64,000 bases of DNA, taken from assembly GCA_020636645.1 (NCBI GenBank), contig JACJXO010000002.1, positions 434,001 through 498,000 on the forward strand. Direction: 5' to 3'. This stretch comes from Chitinophagales bacterium (GTDB lineage Bacteria; Bacteroidota; Bacteroidia; Chitinophagales; BACL12). The position numbers and the translations under genes were made by a program. Under the pieces are notes generated by a model. It was not told where the DNA came from. It did no database searches and saw only the letters and a list, made by a program, of their open reading frames with translations. Of this stretch, positions 24,049 through 32,569 are shown in pieces (position 1 is the stretch's first letter; every line of letters starts with the position of its first letter).

Positions 24049-25716
24049 TCAGCTTTCCACTTCTTCCCAAAGAATGTCTCCTTTGATATCATACCATTTC
24101 TCGTAGTTCATCTGGTACTTTTTCTCCACGTCACCCCGCTTGATCTTCAGGGTTGGGGTCATCAGACCATTGTCTATGGTCCATTCATCGGTAATGATGA
24201 TGATCTTCTGCATTTTCTCAAAAGAGTCCAGTCCTTCATTGATATGGAACATAGTAGTACGCAATACATGTTCCAGGTCTCGTTCAGTTTTCTTCCTGCC
24301 CGATTCACTCAGGGTGACCAGGGCGATAGGCTGGGGTAATCCGAGCCCTACCACACAGGCCTGTTCAATATCCGGGTCATCCATGAGTTTCATTTCTATC
24401 GGACCGGGGGCCACATATTTACCCTTGCTGGTCTTGAACAGATCCTTCACCCTGCCGGTGATGCGCAGATATCCTTCGCTGTCTCGTTCTCCTTTATCAC
24501 CCGTTTTGAAGTAGCCATCCGGTGTAAATACCTCTGCGGTCATACCGGGTTCCTTGTAGTATCCTTTCATGAGTGCCTCGTGTCTGATCTGTATCTCACC
24601 TTCTTCGCTGATTCGCACTTCTACATCCGGCAATGCTTCACCTACAGTGCCCACCTTATCACGCCATTTGATATTGACATGAGAATAGCAGGAGTCTTCG
24701 GTCATGGCATAGGCCTGCTGGATCTGAATGCCCAGTTTACCGAACCAGTTGATCAACTCAACTGAAATGGGTGCGGCGCCTGAGAATATGTTAGTAGCTT
24801 TTGCCAGACCCAGGGTCTTCCTGATCTTGTTCTTCACGATCCCGTTTATAACAGGTATGGAGAGCAGCAAACTGAGCTTTTTCTGTGGCATCTTCTCCAG
24901 GATCTTTTCCTGGAACTTGGCCCAGATACGAGGTACTGCCAGGAAAACGGTGGGTTGGGTATCAGCCAGATTCTTTGGAAATGTATCAAGAGATTCTGCG
25001 AAAGACACCTGCCCGCCGGCATACAAACTTCCCATTTCTATAAGCAACCTTTCTGCAATATGACACATAGGCAGATAGGAAAAGAAAGTAGCTTCCTGAC
25101 CAATGTGAAGTGGTGGCAAGGCGTTGCTTGCGGCATAGGCGAAATTAAAGAAAGAATGCATGACCCCTTTCGGAATGCCGGTGGTACCGCTCGTGTACAT
25201 GATGGTGCAGATGTTATCCATCGGATACACTACATTTTCTTTCATAGGTTCCACACCCTGCAGCACTTCATCCCAGTTAGGAAATTCATTGATACCATAG
25301 AATGGGAATGAAACCCGATCCATAGCTGCAGGAACACCCGGCTTCAGATAGGGCCAGTCATCCAGCTTCCCCACAAAGCACAACTTCGATTCACTGTGCT
25401 CCAGTATCTGGTTCAGGGTATGAGGGGTCACATTCGGATAGATGGGTACAGACACATATCCTGCCATCCAGATGGCCCAGTCTGCCAGAACCCAGTGCAC
25501 ACAGTTCTTGGATAGAATGGCCACTTTACTGCCGGGTTCATAGCCTTTTGCCTGCAGCCAGGCAGCCATCCTCCGCACTTCATCGGCTACCCGAGCCCAG
25601 TTATAATTGATCCACTGGCCCTCAATGGGCTGTCGCAGATACAGCACTTCCGGCTTCTCCTGCTCCCAATTGTAGAGCATCTCCAGCGGCGATCTTACCT
25701 CAACTCCTGTACTCAT
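24049..25716 (-). CDS. Long-chain acyl-CoA synthetase (AMP-forming)
   Basis: 555 residues of the ANL superfamily. The AMP-binding motif is ICTIMYTSGTTGIPKGVMHS, followed by YLPMCHIAERL, the A5-type QQAYAMTEDS, and YFKTGDKGERDSEGYLRITGRVKDLFKTSKGKYVAPGPIE, typical of long-chain acyl-CoA synthetases; the C-terminal domain is shortened. It activates fatty acids as acyl-adenylates and then CoA thioesters. It is divergent from thiL with a 50-bp shared promoter region. Confidence 0.92.
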   Translation of the reverse strand: MSTGVEVRSPLEMLYNWEQEKPEVLYLRQPIEGQWINYNWARVADEVRRMAAWLQAKGYEPGSKVAILSKNCVHWVLADWAIWMAGYVSVPIYPNVTPHTLNQILEHSESKLCFVGKLDDWPYLKPGVPAAMDRVSFPFYGINEFPNWDEVLQGVEPMKENVVYPMDNICTIMYTSGTTGIPKGVMHSFFNFAYAASNALPPLHIGQEATFFSYLPMCHIAERLLIEMGSLYAGGQVSFAESLDTFPKNLADTQPTVFLAVPRIWAKFQEKILEKMPQKKLSLLLSIPVINGIVKNKIRKTLGLAKATNIFSGAAPISVELINWFGKLGIQIQQAYAMTEDSCYSHVNIKWRDKVGTVGEALPDVEVRISEEGEIQIRHEALMKGYYKEPGMTAEVFTPDGYFKTGDKGERDSEGYLRITGRVKDLFKTSKGKYVAPGPIEMKLMDDPDIEQACVVGLGLPQPIALVTLSESGRKKTERDLEHVLRTTMFHINEGLDSFEKMQKIIIITDEWTIDNGLMTPTLKIKRGDVEKKYQMNYEKWYDIKGDILWEEVES

Positions 25717-25718
25717 AG

Positions 25719-25747
25719 TAGCTTTGCATTTGACTGGATTAAAAATA
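25719..25747. promoter_or_regulatory. Interlocked divergent promoters for acyl-CoA synthetase and thiL
   Basis: Plus-strand -7 box TAGCTTTG (25719-25726, exact match) serves thiL with a ~35-nt leader. Minus-strand TATTTTTA (25747-25740, one mismatch) could serve the synthetase gene. The plus box lies to the left of the minus box, so each transcript would run through the other promoter. Confidence 0.45.
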
Positions 25748-25766
25748 ACAAAAGAATCATTTCAGC

Positions 25767-26801
25767 ATGACAGACAACGACCGCACAGAGATCAGTGACC
25801 TGGGAGAATTCGGATTGATCGAACACCTGACCGCCAATTTTGAACTCAAACAAGCATTCAGCCTCAAAGGAATTGGCGATGATGCCGCTGTGGTTGACCA
25901 CCAGGGGCGTTTGACCGTTGTGACCACCGATCTGCTGCTGGAACACGTACATTTTGACCTGATGTACATGCCAATGAAACACCTGGGATATAAAAGTGTT
26001 GTGGTCAACCTGAGCGATCTCTATGCCATGAACGCAGAACCGAAACAGATCACAGTGTCTGTGGCCCTGTCCAACAGGTTCTCTGTGGAAGCGATGGAAG
26101 AATTGTATGATGGGATCCATATTGCCTGCGAACGTTACGGAGTGGACCTTATTGGTGGCGATACTTCCTCTTCAGTCAAAGGACTGGTGATCAGCGTAAC
26201 AGCACTGGGTGAAGCCAACGAAGATGAACTGGTGTACCGCGATGGAGCCAAACCCGGCGATATTCTCTGTGTGAGCGGCGATCTGGGTGCTGCCTATATG
26301 GGATTGCAATTGCTGGAAAGAGAGAAGCGCATCTATATAGAGAACCCACAGATCCAACCTGACCTGGAAGGGCACCCGTACATCGTGGGCCGACAGCTGA
26401 AACCGGAAGCAAGAAGAGATGTCATTGAACTTTTGCGGGAGAAAGGGTTGAAGCCCACTTCCATGATAGATCTGAGCGACGGATTATCATCTGACCTCCA
26501 GCATATCTGCAGGCAATCAGGAACCGGTGCACTGGTCTATGAGTCCAAACTTCCCATTCACGAAGAGACCTATAACATGGCACTGGAATTTCATATGGAT
26601 CCTACAACTGCCATGCTGAATGGCGGGGAAGATTATGAATTGCTGTTCACCCTGCCGGCCGATGAATCATACAAGGTGCTGGAGATGGAAGGCATCACCA
26701 TCATCGGAAAGATCACCGATGCTTCAGAAGGGATCAGACTGGAAACAAAAAACGGAAACGAACAGGAAATGCCGGCCCAGGGGTGGAATCATCTGGGGTA
26801 A
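25767..26801 (+). CDS. thiL: Thiamine-monophosphate kinase
   Basis: 344 residues of the AIR-synthase/PurM-like fold. GIGDDAAVVDHQG at the N-terminus gives the metal/phosphate site; NLSDLYAMNAEPKQITVSVAL, GGDTSSSVKGLVISVTALGE, MIDLSDGLSSDLQHICRQSG and LNGGEDYELLFTLP are all family signatures. It phosphorylates thiamine phosphate to thiamine diphosphate. It is not in a thiamine operon here. The N-terminus is slightly long, with an extra ~20 residues before the core. Confidence 0.93.
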   Translation: MTDNDRTEISDLGEFGLIEHLTANFELKQAFSLKGIGDDAAVVDHQGRLTVVTTDLLLEHVHFDLMYMPMKHLGYKSVVVNLSDLYAMNAEPKQITVSVALSNRFSVEAMEELYDGIHIACERYGVDLIGGDTSSSVKGLVISVTALGEANEDELVYRDGAKPGDILCVSGDLGAAYMGLQLLEREKRIYIENPQIQPDLEGHPYIVGRQLKPEARRDVIELLREKGLKPTSMIDLSDGLSSDLQHICRQSGTGALVYESKLPIHEETYNMALEFHMDPTTAMLNGGEDYELLFTLPADESYKVLEMEGITIIGKITDASEGIRLETKNGNEQEMPAQGWNHLG

Positions 26802-26871
26802 AGGTATAAAGGGTGAAACCCGGATATGGTTCTGGTGGAAGGTTTGATAATTGTGAAAAATATCAAAGCGA

Positions 26872-26920
26872 AAGGGTTACAAGGATGAAAGGTCATAGCC
26901 TATTCCTCCTTGTAACCCTT
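26872..26920. terminator. Hairpin between convergent thiL and T9SS SGNH gene
   Basis: Perfect 14-bp inverted repeat, AAGGGTTACAAGGA (26872-26885) and TCCTTGTAACCCTT (26907-26920), loop 21 nt. The surrounding 26802-26943 is a degenerate array of AAGG and GGTTAC-like units on one side and complementary CCTT units on the other. Probably the shared 3' end structure of the convergent genes. Confidence 0.65.
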
Positions 26921-26943
26921 CTACCTTTTTTGCCCTTCAACCT

Positions 26944-28278
26944 TCACTTCACCACAAACTCCTTGGTGGTGATGTTGCCATCCAGGTTGATGTTCAGGAA
27001 ATAGATACCGGGGGTGGCATCTTCCAGCCGGATGTTGATATTCTTATTGGCAATGAAGCTGTCGTAAGTACTGCGATATACCTGCTGTCCCATATTATTC
27101 ACCACTGTAACTTCAGCATAACCGGTATGAGACTTCGCAAGTTTGATACTGAATGTGCCATCGTTCGGAGAAGGATACAACATCACCTCTTCGGCAGTCA
27201 CATAATTATCATCTCCATAAGACAGCATCTGCCCGTTGGCCAGACGTCCGTCAGGATCACAGCTGTTCCACTGCGGACCATCAAGAAACCACCGGCGGGT
27301 TACAGGATTGGTTTTTGCCCAGGTGAATAGCAGGTCTGCTTCTTTCTTCTTACCGGTATTTGTCAGGTGATATCCTCCGCCATCCCAGGCAAAATCATCT
27401 TCACAATTCCATTGTAACCCATCCCATTCATTGGCACGCATACCATCAGCCCAGACGTGCGGTCCCCATGCGATCCAGGGAGAACGTCTGCCCGGTCCTT
27501 TGAATGCCAGATCAGGATCTCCGGTGATCTGTCTTTCAATAACCCATTTGACGGCGAAGTTTGTCCAGTAACTTCCCGGCTCCACAACAACATCATAAAA
27601 TTCTTTTAATGGGTCAGCATATCCACCATAAAAGAAGCCTGAAATAAATACCAGTTTGATGTTTGGGAAAGTATCAAGAAGTATGGGCATCAAAGCTTCA
27701 TACTTATCTGCAATAGCGTTCGGAAACAACGGGAACTCCAGAATGGTATCAGCCTTGGAGGCCGATTTGATCCACGCCACCTGCACCTGATAACGGGAAG
27801 AATTATAGTATTCGATCTTAGGGAGGATCTCATCGTACCAATACCAGCCATTGACTGCTGTATCGATCATGATGTCCAGTCCCTTTGCACCCAGACAGGC
27901 ATTGATGGCCCGCATACAGGGGTTCAATCCTGAGGCCGTATCAACAATATCAACAAAGTGGTTCCAAGAGTTTCCTGCAGTGGAAGCACCCATACCGGCA
28001 AAGATCACCTTGCCGTTTTCCCAGTCAACATTGCCCAGGGTATCAAGTGGTTTGATAGCTTTGGCAATAGCCAGACCATCGGCACGGTGTGAGGCAGGCA
28101 GGAAATTGCTTCCGCCCGGATACAGACCACCCTGATACAAACCCAGGTAGTAGCCTGTTTGCAGGTCAACCAGTGAAACAAAGTTGGATGTGTCGTTATC
28201 ACACTGTACCTGAGCCTTCAGAGAAGGTGTGACAAGGATGGCAGCTGCCAGAGCCAGAGAGCGCATAAGAGTTTTCAT
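26944..28278 (-). CDS. Secreted SGNH-hydrolase-like protein with T9SS type A sorting domain
   Basis: 444 residues. Signal peptide MKTLMRSLALAAAILVTPSLKAQ, then an SGNH-like domain: block I VIFAGMGASTAGNSWNH with the candidate nucleophile Ser, and block V DGGGYHLTNTGKKKEADLLF with an Asp-His pair. The C-terminus (VMLYPSPNDGTFSIKL to NITTKEFVVK) is a type A sorting domain. Likely a secreted or surface esterase, for example a carbohydrate esterase; the substrate is unknown. An exact -7 box, TAATTTTG (28315-28308), lies 29 nt upstream. Confidence 0.82.
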   Translation of the reverse strand: MKTLMRSLALAAAILVTPSLKAQVQCDNDTSNFVSLVDLQTGYYLGLYQGGLYPGGSNFLPASHRADGLAIAKAIKPLDTLGNVDWENGKVIFAGMGASTAGNSWNHFVDIVDTASGLNPCMRAINACLGAKGLDIMIDTAVNGWYWYDEILPKIEYYNSSRYQVQVAWIKSASKADTILEFPLFPNAIADKYEALMPILLDTFPNIKLVFISGFFYGGYADPLKEFYDVVVEPGSYWTNFAVKWVIERQITGDPDLAFKGPGRRSPWIAWGPHVWADGMRANEWDGLQWNCEDDFAWDGGGYHLTNTGKKKEADLLFTWAKTNPVTRRWFLDGPQWNSCDPDGRLANGQMLSYGDDNYVTAEEVMLYPSPNDGTFSIKLAKSHTGYAEVTVVNNMGQQVYRSTYDSFIANKNINIRLEDATPGIYFLNINLDGNITTKEFVVK

Positions 28279-28307
28279 GATATGGCGGTGTTCCGGAAAT
28301 TAGTCGT

Positions 28308-28315
28308 CAAAATTA
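28308..28315 (-). promoter_or_regulatory. -7 box of the T9SS SGNH gene
   Basis: TAATTTTG on the minus strand, an exact match to TAnnTTTG, 29 nt before the ATG. No clear -33 box. Confidence 0.5.
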
Positions 28316-28392
28316 GGAATTTTGTTGCATGAGCTGTGTTTTAGGAGTAAATCTGACAATTCTATTCCTTTTATTAACCCTCTAATGAAGAT

Positions 28393-29364
28393 ATGAGACT
28401 GTTTCTGAGGTGGTTATCTATGAACAAGTGGGAAGTGCTGGTTTCACTGGTCATGATCCTGATCAGTGTGGCCATGCTCACTGAACCGGTATTTCTGCTG
28501 GGTGCACTTAATGCCCTCCGAATTCCATATGCCATTTTTCTGACCGCCTATACGGTATTCTGGTTCATCCGAAATAACAAACTGATGCTGAGTGGGGGGG
28601 TGATAGCCTGCCTGCTGATATTCCCGGGCATCTGGCAGTATTTCAAGCCCGGGCAGGTACCCGAGCAAAAGACCGTCATCCAGCGGGAGGTAGTGCGGGC
28701 AGACTCTCAGGCAGATCTCAGCGTGGTTCACTACAATGTGAAGGAGAACAACAGATATATGGACCGCCTGGCAGAAGATGTGCTGGCTGCCGGTGCAGAT
28801 GTGGTCTCCCTGCAGGAACTCAGGCCGGAGACCTTTCCGGTTGCCGACACCATCCTGAGTGCCGCCTATCCTTACAAGCGGGTCACCCTGGAGCACAAGG
28901 GCTTTGGCATGGCCATCTACAGCCGGTATCCCATTGCTAATGACAGTATTCTGGTAGCAGGATACTTTCCGGTCATGACAGGTACCATCAATACTCCGGC
29001 AGGTGAGATCTCTTATCTGTGTGCCACCACTTCCACGCCCACCAGCGAAAAGGGCTTCGAGAAACAGGAAAAGGAATTCCGACTGCTCACCCAGATGGCG
29101 AAGGCAGGAAGCAAGCCACTTATTCTGATGGGCGATCTCAATGCAGTGCCCTGGAGCACTTCTATGGAAGGCCTGCTGGAACATGGACATCTGGAAGACA
29201 GCCGGAAAGACCTGTCGGCCACCTTTCCAAGCCAGTCTGTCTGGGTGCAGATTCCGATCGATTATATCCTGCACAGCCCCGACCTGAAATGCCTGGCATT
29301 TGAAACACTCAAACGATCCAGTTCCAATCACCTGGGCATCAAAGGATATTACCAATTCAAATAA
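28393..29364 (+). CDS. Membrane-anchored endonuclease/exonuclease/phosphatase (EEP) family protein
   Basis: 323 residues. Three hydrophobic segments at the N-terminus (about 14-85) anchor it in the inner membrane. The EEP domain follows, with LSVVHYNVKENN, VVSLQELRPE (catalytic Glu), LILMGDLNAVPW (DxN) and IPIDYILHSPDLK. The final motif reads SSNHLGIKGYY: the usual SDH is SNH, so one conserved Asp is Asn. Substrate (nucleic acid, phosphoinositide or lipid phosphate) is unknown. dgkA begins 1 bp after its stop, suggesting a shared role in lipid phosphate metabolism. Confidence 0.85.
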   Translation: MRLFLRWLSMNKWEVLVSLVMILISVAMLTEPVFLLGALNALRIPYAIFLTAYTVFWFIRNNKLMLSGGVIACLLIFPGIWQYFKPGQVPEQKTVIQREVVRADSQADLSVVHYNVKENNRYMDRLAEDVLAAGADVVSLQELRPETFPVADTILSAAYPYKRVTLEHKGFGMAIYSRYPIANDSILVAGYFPVMTGTINTPAGEISYLCATTSTPTSEKGFEKQEKEFRLLTQMAKAGSKPLILMGDLNAVPWSTSMEGLLEHGHLEDSRKDLSATFPSQSVWVQIPIDYILHSPDLKCLAFETLKRSSSNHLGIKGYYQFK

Positions 29365-29365
29365 T

Positions 29366-29713
29366 ATGATATCTCATCTGATACAGGCCTTCGGTCATGC
29401 CTTTCAAGGTATAGGTCACTTTTTCAGAAGCTGCAGAAATGGCCGTATTCATCTTCGTATAGCAGCTGTGGTTATTGGGCTGGGATTGATCCTGGGCTTA
29501 AGCAGACAAGACTGGTGTACGGTTCTGCTATGCATTGCGCTGGTCATCTGCCTGGAAATGGCCAATGAGGCCATTGAGCGCCTTGCTGATTTCATACAAC
29601 CGGAACAGGATGAGCGGATCAGAAGGATCAAAGACGTTTCGGCCGGTATGGTATTGCTGGCATCTATTTTTGCGGCAGTGATCGGAACACTCGTTTTCCT
29701 TGCTTATCTGTAA
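29366..29713 (+). CDS. dgkA: Diacylglycerol/undecaprenol kinase family membrane protein
   Basis: 115 residues from the ATG at 29366, 1 bp after the preceding stop. It has a DgkA fold with three membrane helices and the signature CLEMANEAIERLADFIQPEQDERIRRIKDVSAGMVLLASI, carrying the catalytic Glu and metal-ligand residues. In Gram-negatives DgkA recycles diacylglycerol; many non-proteobacterial homologues phosphorylate undecaprenol. It sits in a two-gene unit with the EEP phosphohydrolase. Confidence 0.92.
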   Translation: MISHLIQAFGHAFQGIGHFFRSCRNGRIHLRIAAVVIGLGLILGLSRQDWCTVLLCIALVICLEMANEAIERLADFIQPEQDERIRRIKDVSAGMVLLASIFAAVIGTLVFLAYL

Positions 29714-29742
29714 AAAAAACCGTCCCGGAAAGACCGGGACGG
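29712..29742 (-). terminator. Terminator between convergent dgkA and DUF2892 gene
   Basis: Hairpin CCGTCCCGG/CCGGGACGG with an AAAGA loop (29720-29742). On the minus strand it is followed by GTTTTTTTT, so it is a good terminator for the DUF2892 gene; on the plus strand no U tract follows. Confidence 0.8.
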
Positions 29743-29808
29743 ATTCAGGCATACTCAAAGAAAGACAACCGTAAAAGTATGTTGCCCACCGTTTGACACG
29801 GTGTTCGT

Positions 29809-30000
29809 TTAGTGCTTGCTGCTGTTTCTTTTGAACAAAGCTTTGACGGGGCAGAACCCCATGATGGCTTCCATGAAGACGGCCATGACCACTATGATCA
29901 TCCAGTATTGATGGGTAACACCTGCAATGATTCCAAGAATCATCATGATGGTGTAGCGCACCATGATCTCAGCGAAGTTCAGATTGCTTACAAAATTCAT
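29809..30000 (-). CDS. Small DUF2892-like inner-membrane protein
   Basis: 63 residues from the ATG at 30000 (a longer frame from 30054 is possible). MNFVSNLNFAEIMVRYTIMMILGIIAGVTHQYWMIIVVMAVFMEAIMGFCPVKALF has two membrane helices and the C-terminal G-F-CP-pair (GFCPVKALF) typical of DUF2892/YgaP-type membrane segments. Function unknown; homologues often accompany rhodanese domains, which are absent here. Monocistronic, with a terminator downstream. Confidence 0.75.
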   Translation of the reverse strand: MNFVSNLNFAEIMVRYTIMMILGIIAGVTHQYWMIIVVMAVFMEAIMGFCPVKALFKRNSSKH

Positions 30001-30105
30001 CGTTAGTTCGGTTTTGATGGAGTAAAGTTTCAAAGATGGATCGGGCAGAGGCATGACCTCTGTCAGAAAAAACGGTGACTTTAAGCAATTCCGGGAGGCT
30101 GACCC

Positions 30106-31083
30106 TTATCGGGAAAACAGGCGGTTCAGGAGTGCAGCAATAGCTGCTGAAGGTAATTCGCGGCCCTCCAGCACAGCCTGAGAAGCAGCTTCCACATCAT
30201 CAGGAAACCGCTCGGTCAGCTGGTTCATTAGTTGTTGCTGCAAAGATTCATGAAACCAGTATTGCAGCTGCCGGCTGCGGTTTCGCTCCAGGAAGCCATT
30301 ACTGTTTACAAATGTTCTGTAGTCCATGATCTGTTCCAGCAAATGTTCCATACCTGTTCCTGTCAGTGCTGAGCAGGTAAGGACCGGCACCGTCCAGCCT
30401 GAGGCAGGTGGCGGAAACAAATGCAATGCACGTTTAAAATCCATCCGGGTCTGATCTGCACGAATCACATTATCACCATCTGCTTTGTTAACCGCAACAA
30501 TATCTGCCATCTCCATGATGCCTCTTTTGATGCCCTGCAATTCATCGCCTGCTCCCGAAAGCAACAGGAGAAGAAAGAGATCGGTCATGCTGTGTACAGC
30601 TGTTTCACTTTGCCCCACACCAACGGTTTCCACCAGGATCAGATCATATCCGGCAGCTTCCAGCAGAATGATGGCCTCCCGGGTACTGCCTGCCACACCA
30701 CCCAGGGTAGTGCCTGCGGCAGAAGGACGAATAAAAGCCCTGGGGTGGACCGACAGTTTTTCCATCCGGGTCTTGTCGCCCAGGATACTACCACCCGTCT
30801 TTCTGCTGCTGGGATCCACTGCCAGCACAGCAACCGAGTGATCTTTTGCGATGGCCAGTAATCCGAGCTGCTCGATCAGGGTGCTTTTGCCAACCCCTGG
30901 AACACCGGTAATACCGATGCGAAAGGACCTGCCTGCATAGGGCAGACATAGCTGCAACAGCACCTCTGCTTGTTTACGGTGCTCAGCCCGGCTGCTCTCC
31001 ACCAGGGTGATGGCTCTTGACAAAGCCACGGTATCTCCTGCCCGGAGTGCAGTGAACAACTCATTGGGTTGCGGTTTCGGCAT
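30106..31083 (-). CDS. meaB: MeaB/ArgK-type G3E GTPase, methylmalonyl-CoA mutase chaperone
   Basis: 325 residues from the ATG at 31083. Upstream in-frame residues pass through a hairpin and are unlike the family. Walker A is GVPGVGKS (60-67); AVLAVDPSSRKTGGSILGDKTRME and ILVETVGVGQSE are the switch/G2 regions and AVNKADGDN is the guanine-specificity motif. MeaB protects and reloads adenosylcobalamin-dependent methylmalonyl-CoA mutase. Together with mce at 17379 it implies propionate/succinate interconversion. The mutase genes are not adjacent. Confidence 0.93.
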   Translation of the reverse strand: MPKPQPNELFTALRAGDTVALSRAITLVESSRAEHRKQAEVLLQLCLPYAGRSFRIGITGVPGVGKSTLIEQLGLLAIAKDHSVAVLAVDPSSRKTGGSILGDKTRMEKLSVHPRAFIRPSAAGTTLGGVAGSTREAIILLEAAGYDLILVETVGVGQSETAVHSMTDLFLLLLLSGAGDELQGIKRGIMEMADIVAVNKADGDNVIRADQTRMDFKRALHLFPPPASGWTVPVLTCSALTGTGMEHLLEQIMDYRTFVNSNGFLERNRSRQLQYWFHESLQQQLMNQLTERFPDDVEAASQAVLEGRELPSAAIAALLNRLFSR

Positions 31084-31095
31084 GCCTAAAAATAC

Positions 31096-31123
31096 GCAAC
31101 CCTTCCCGGATGGGAAGGGCTGC
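31096..31123 (-). terminator. Hairpin between outer-membrane protein gene and meaB
   Basis: CCCTTCCC/GGGAAGGG with an ATCC loop plus three outer pairs. On the minus strand it is followed by TTGCGTATTTTTAGG. It can terminate the upstream gene. The same T-rich stretch holds TATTTTTA (31094-31087), 3 nt before the meaB ATG, which could be a -7 box. Confidence 0.6.
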
Positions 31124-31141
31124 CTGTAATGTTCGTTTGGA

Positions 31142-31906
31142 TCAGAAGGGGTTGAAGGACACACCGATCTGCAAAGGTGTACCAGCAGGACCCTTGCCTT
31201 CCTGGAACAGACCTGCCATACCATAGAAAGCTTCCAGATTCACATTGGCATAGCCGATGCGCAGTGTTGGGCCATATTGTACAGAGCTGAGAGAAGAATA
31301 TCTGTAGAATTTATACTTGATCTCATTGGCATTGTCCACCAGGGTCACGTTGTTGGCATCGTCAATGAGGTATTCATCTCCTACGTACTTAGTATGATTG
31401 CTGAACTGGTATCCGCCTTTAAAACCAACAGCCACTTTGAAAGAATTACCTTTTTGATTGGGTTTGGTGCGAAAGCGAAATTCTACCGGCACTTCTACAT
31501 AATGCACAGCCAGTTTATTCCTGGTGACCGATTGCGACTCATTGAATCCAACGATATTGGTGTTTCCAAGTGAGTCATTGACCAGCAATGATTTGGTATA
31601 GTAGTTGGCATTGTTCCAGCCAAGGCCGACTGCAAAGCTGTACTGCTTGGCAGCGTCGAACGGAATATCATAGTAGAAATGGAGACCGACCCCGCGGCTC
31701 AGCGGGCCCACATCCATAGAATCAGGTGCACCCAGCAGTCCGTCCCAGTGCAGGCTGAATACAAAACGATCACGATCAGGTGTACCTACATTCATCTCAT
31801 TGACGATCTCTTCGTCGTCAACAACTGTGGTGGTATCTGTTTGAGCGAAAATTGTTCCTCCTGCCATTAACAGCAGACCAGTGGCAAAATACTTCATCAT
31901 CTTCAA
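31142..31906 (-). CDS. Outer-membrane beta-barrel protein (porin/PorT-like)
   Basis: 254 residues with signal peptide KYFATGLLLMAGGTIFAQ. The start is one of three ATGs within the first four codons. The body has regular amphipathic strands with aromatic ends (RFVFSLHWDGLL, GVGLHFYYDIPF, YSFAVGLGWNNANYYT, KLAVHYVEVPVEFRFRTK, TLRIGYANVNLEAFYGMAGLF), which fits a small outer-membrane barrel of Bacteroidota. Specific function unknown. Preceded by a good promoter (TATTTTTG at 31937-31930). Confidence 0.75.
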   Translation of the reverse strand: MKMMKYFATGLLLMAGGTIFAQTDTTTVVDDEEIVNEMNVGTPDRDRFVFSLHWDGLLGAPDSMDVGPLSRGVGLHFYYDIPFDAAKQYSFAVGLGWNNANYYTKSLLVNDSLGNTNIVGFNESQSVTRNKLAVHYVEVPVEFRFRTKPNQKGNSFKVAVGFKGGYQFSNHTKYVGDEYLIDDANNVTLVDNANEIKYKFYRYSSLSSVQYGPTLRIGYANVNLEAFYGMAGLFQEGKGPAGTPLQIGVSFNPF

Positions 31907-31929
31907 AATGGTTGGTTACCAATAAGACG

Positions 31930-31963
31930 CAAAAATAGGTGAAATGTTACTGGCAGAGCGCAA
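31930..31963 (-). promoter_or_regulatory. Promoter of the outer-membrane barrel gene
   Basis: Minus-strand TTG (31963-31961), a 23-nt spacer and TATTTTTG (31937-31930; exact -7 box), with a 23-nt gap to the ATG. Confidence 0.6.
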
Positions 31964-32048
31964 TTACTATTGTTTGAATTACCCAGGCGTTCCAATACCA
32001 TAGATCATGATGGACTCATTGTGAAAATCATCCAGGCCATATCCCCCG

Positions 32049-32068
32049 CTACCGATAGCTATCAGTAG
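32049..32068. repeat. CGATAGCTATCG-type palindrome
   Basis: 20-nt palindrome CTAC(C/A)GATAG and complement with one mismatch, intergenic between the barrel gene and the tRNA cluster. It shares its core with 828-843. Confidence 0.55.
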
Positions 32069-32109
32069 CACTCCCTCATCACTCAAACTCTATTCTCGGA
32101 TCTTCGTTG

Positions 32110-32184
32110 TGGGCGATGGCAGATTCGAACTGCCGACCTCTTGTCTGTCAAACAAGCGCTCTGAACCAACTGAGCTAATCGCCC
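32110..32184 (-). tRNA. tRNA-Val (anticodon GAC)
   Basis: Cloverleaf on the minus strand: acceptor GGGCGAT/ATCGCCC with discriminator A, D arm AGCTCAGTTGGTTCAGAGC, anticodon stem CTTGT/ACAAG around TTGACAG (GAC), and T arm GGCAG-TTCGAAT-CTGCC. CCA is not encoded. It is codirectional with the tRNA at 32570-32643. Confidence 0.93.
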
Positions 32185-32227
32185 GGATAAAATAGTTTGA
32201 GTCTGAAGCTGGAGTACCTGGAGTATC

Positions 32228-32554
32228 ACTCCCACTCTCCCACTCTCCCACTCTCCTAACCCTACCCAGGGCTCCCCGCTGAACAGCTGCTCCCTCCCTG
32301 CGGTCGGTGCATCTGTAGAGCGGGATAAACTTCTCGCCCAGGTGGGCCAGTTACCTTAAGAACTTCGAGTAACCTTCTCTAGCCACTCACACTCGACTCT
32401 CCCACTCTCGTAACCCTACCCTGGGCTTCCCGCTGAACAGCTGCTCCCTCCCTGCGGTCGGTGCATCTGTACAGCGGGATAAACTTCTCGCCCAGGTGGG
32501 CCAGTAACCTAAAGAACTTCGAGTTACATGTTCTATGCACTCACACTCTGCACT
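32228..32554. repeat. Two-copy 154-bp tandem repeat between two tRNA genes
   Basis: Copy 1 is 32247-32400 and copy 2 is 32401-32554, with about 13 differences by eye. Each contains the block CTGAACAGCTGCTCCCTCCC, GGTCGGTGCATCTGTA, GCGGGATAAACTTCTCGCCC and AGGTGGGCCAG, then AGAACTTCGAG. A short run of CCCACTCT units (32228-32262) precedes copy 1. GGCCCACCTGGGC on the minus strand also resembles the 3' half of the adjacent CAU tRNA read from the opposite strand. No convincing gene lies in the 385-bp spacer. Confidence 0.85.
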
Positions 32555-32569
32555 CCATTCTCCTCCTCG

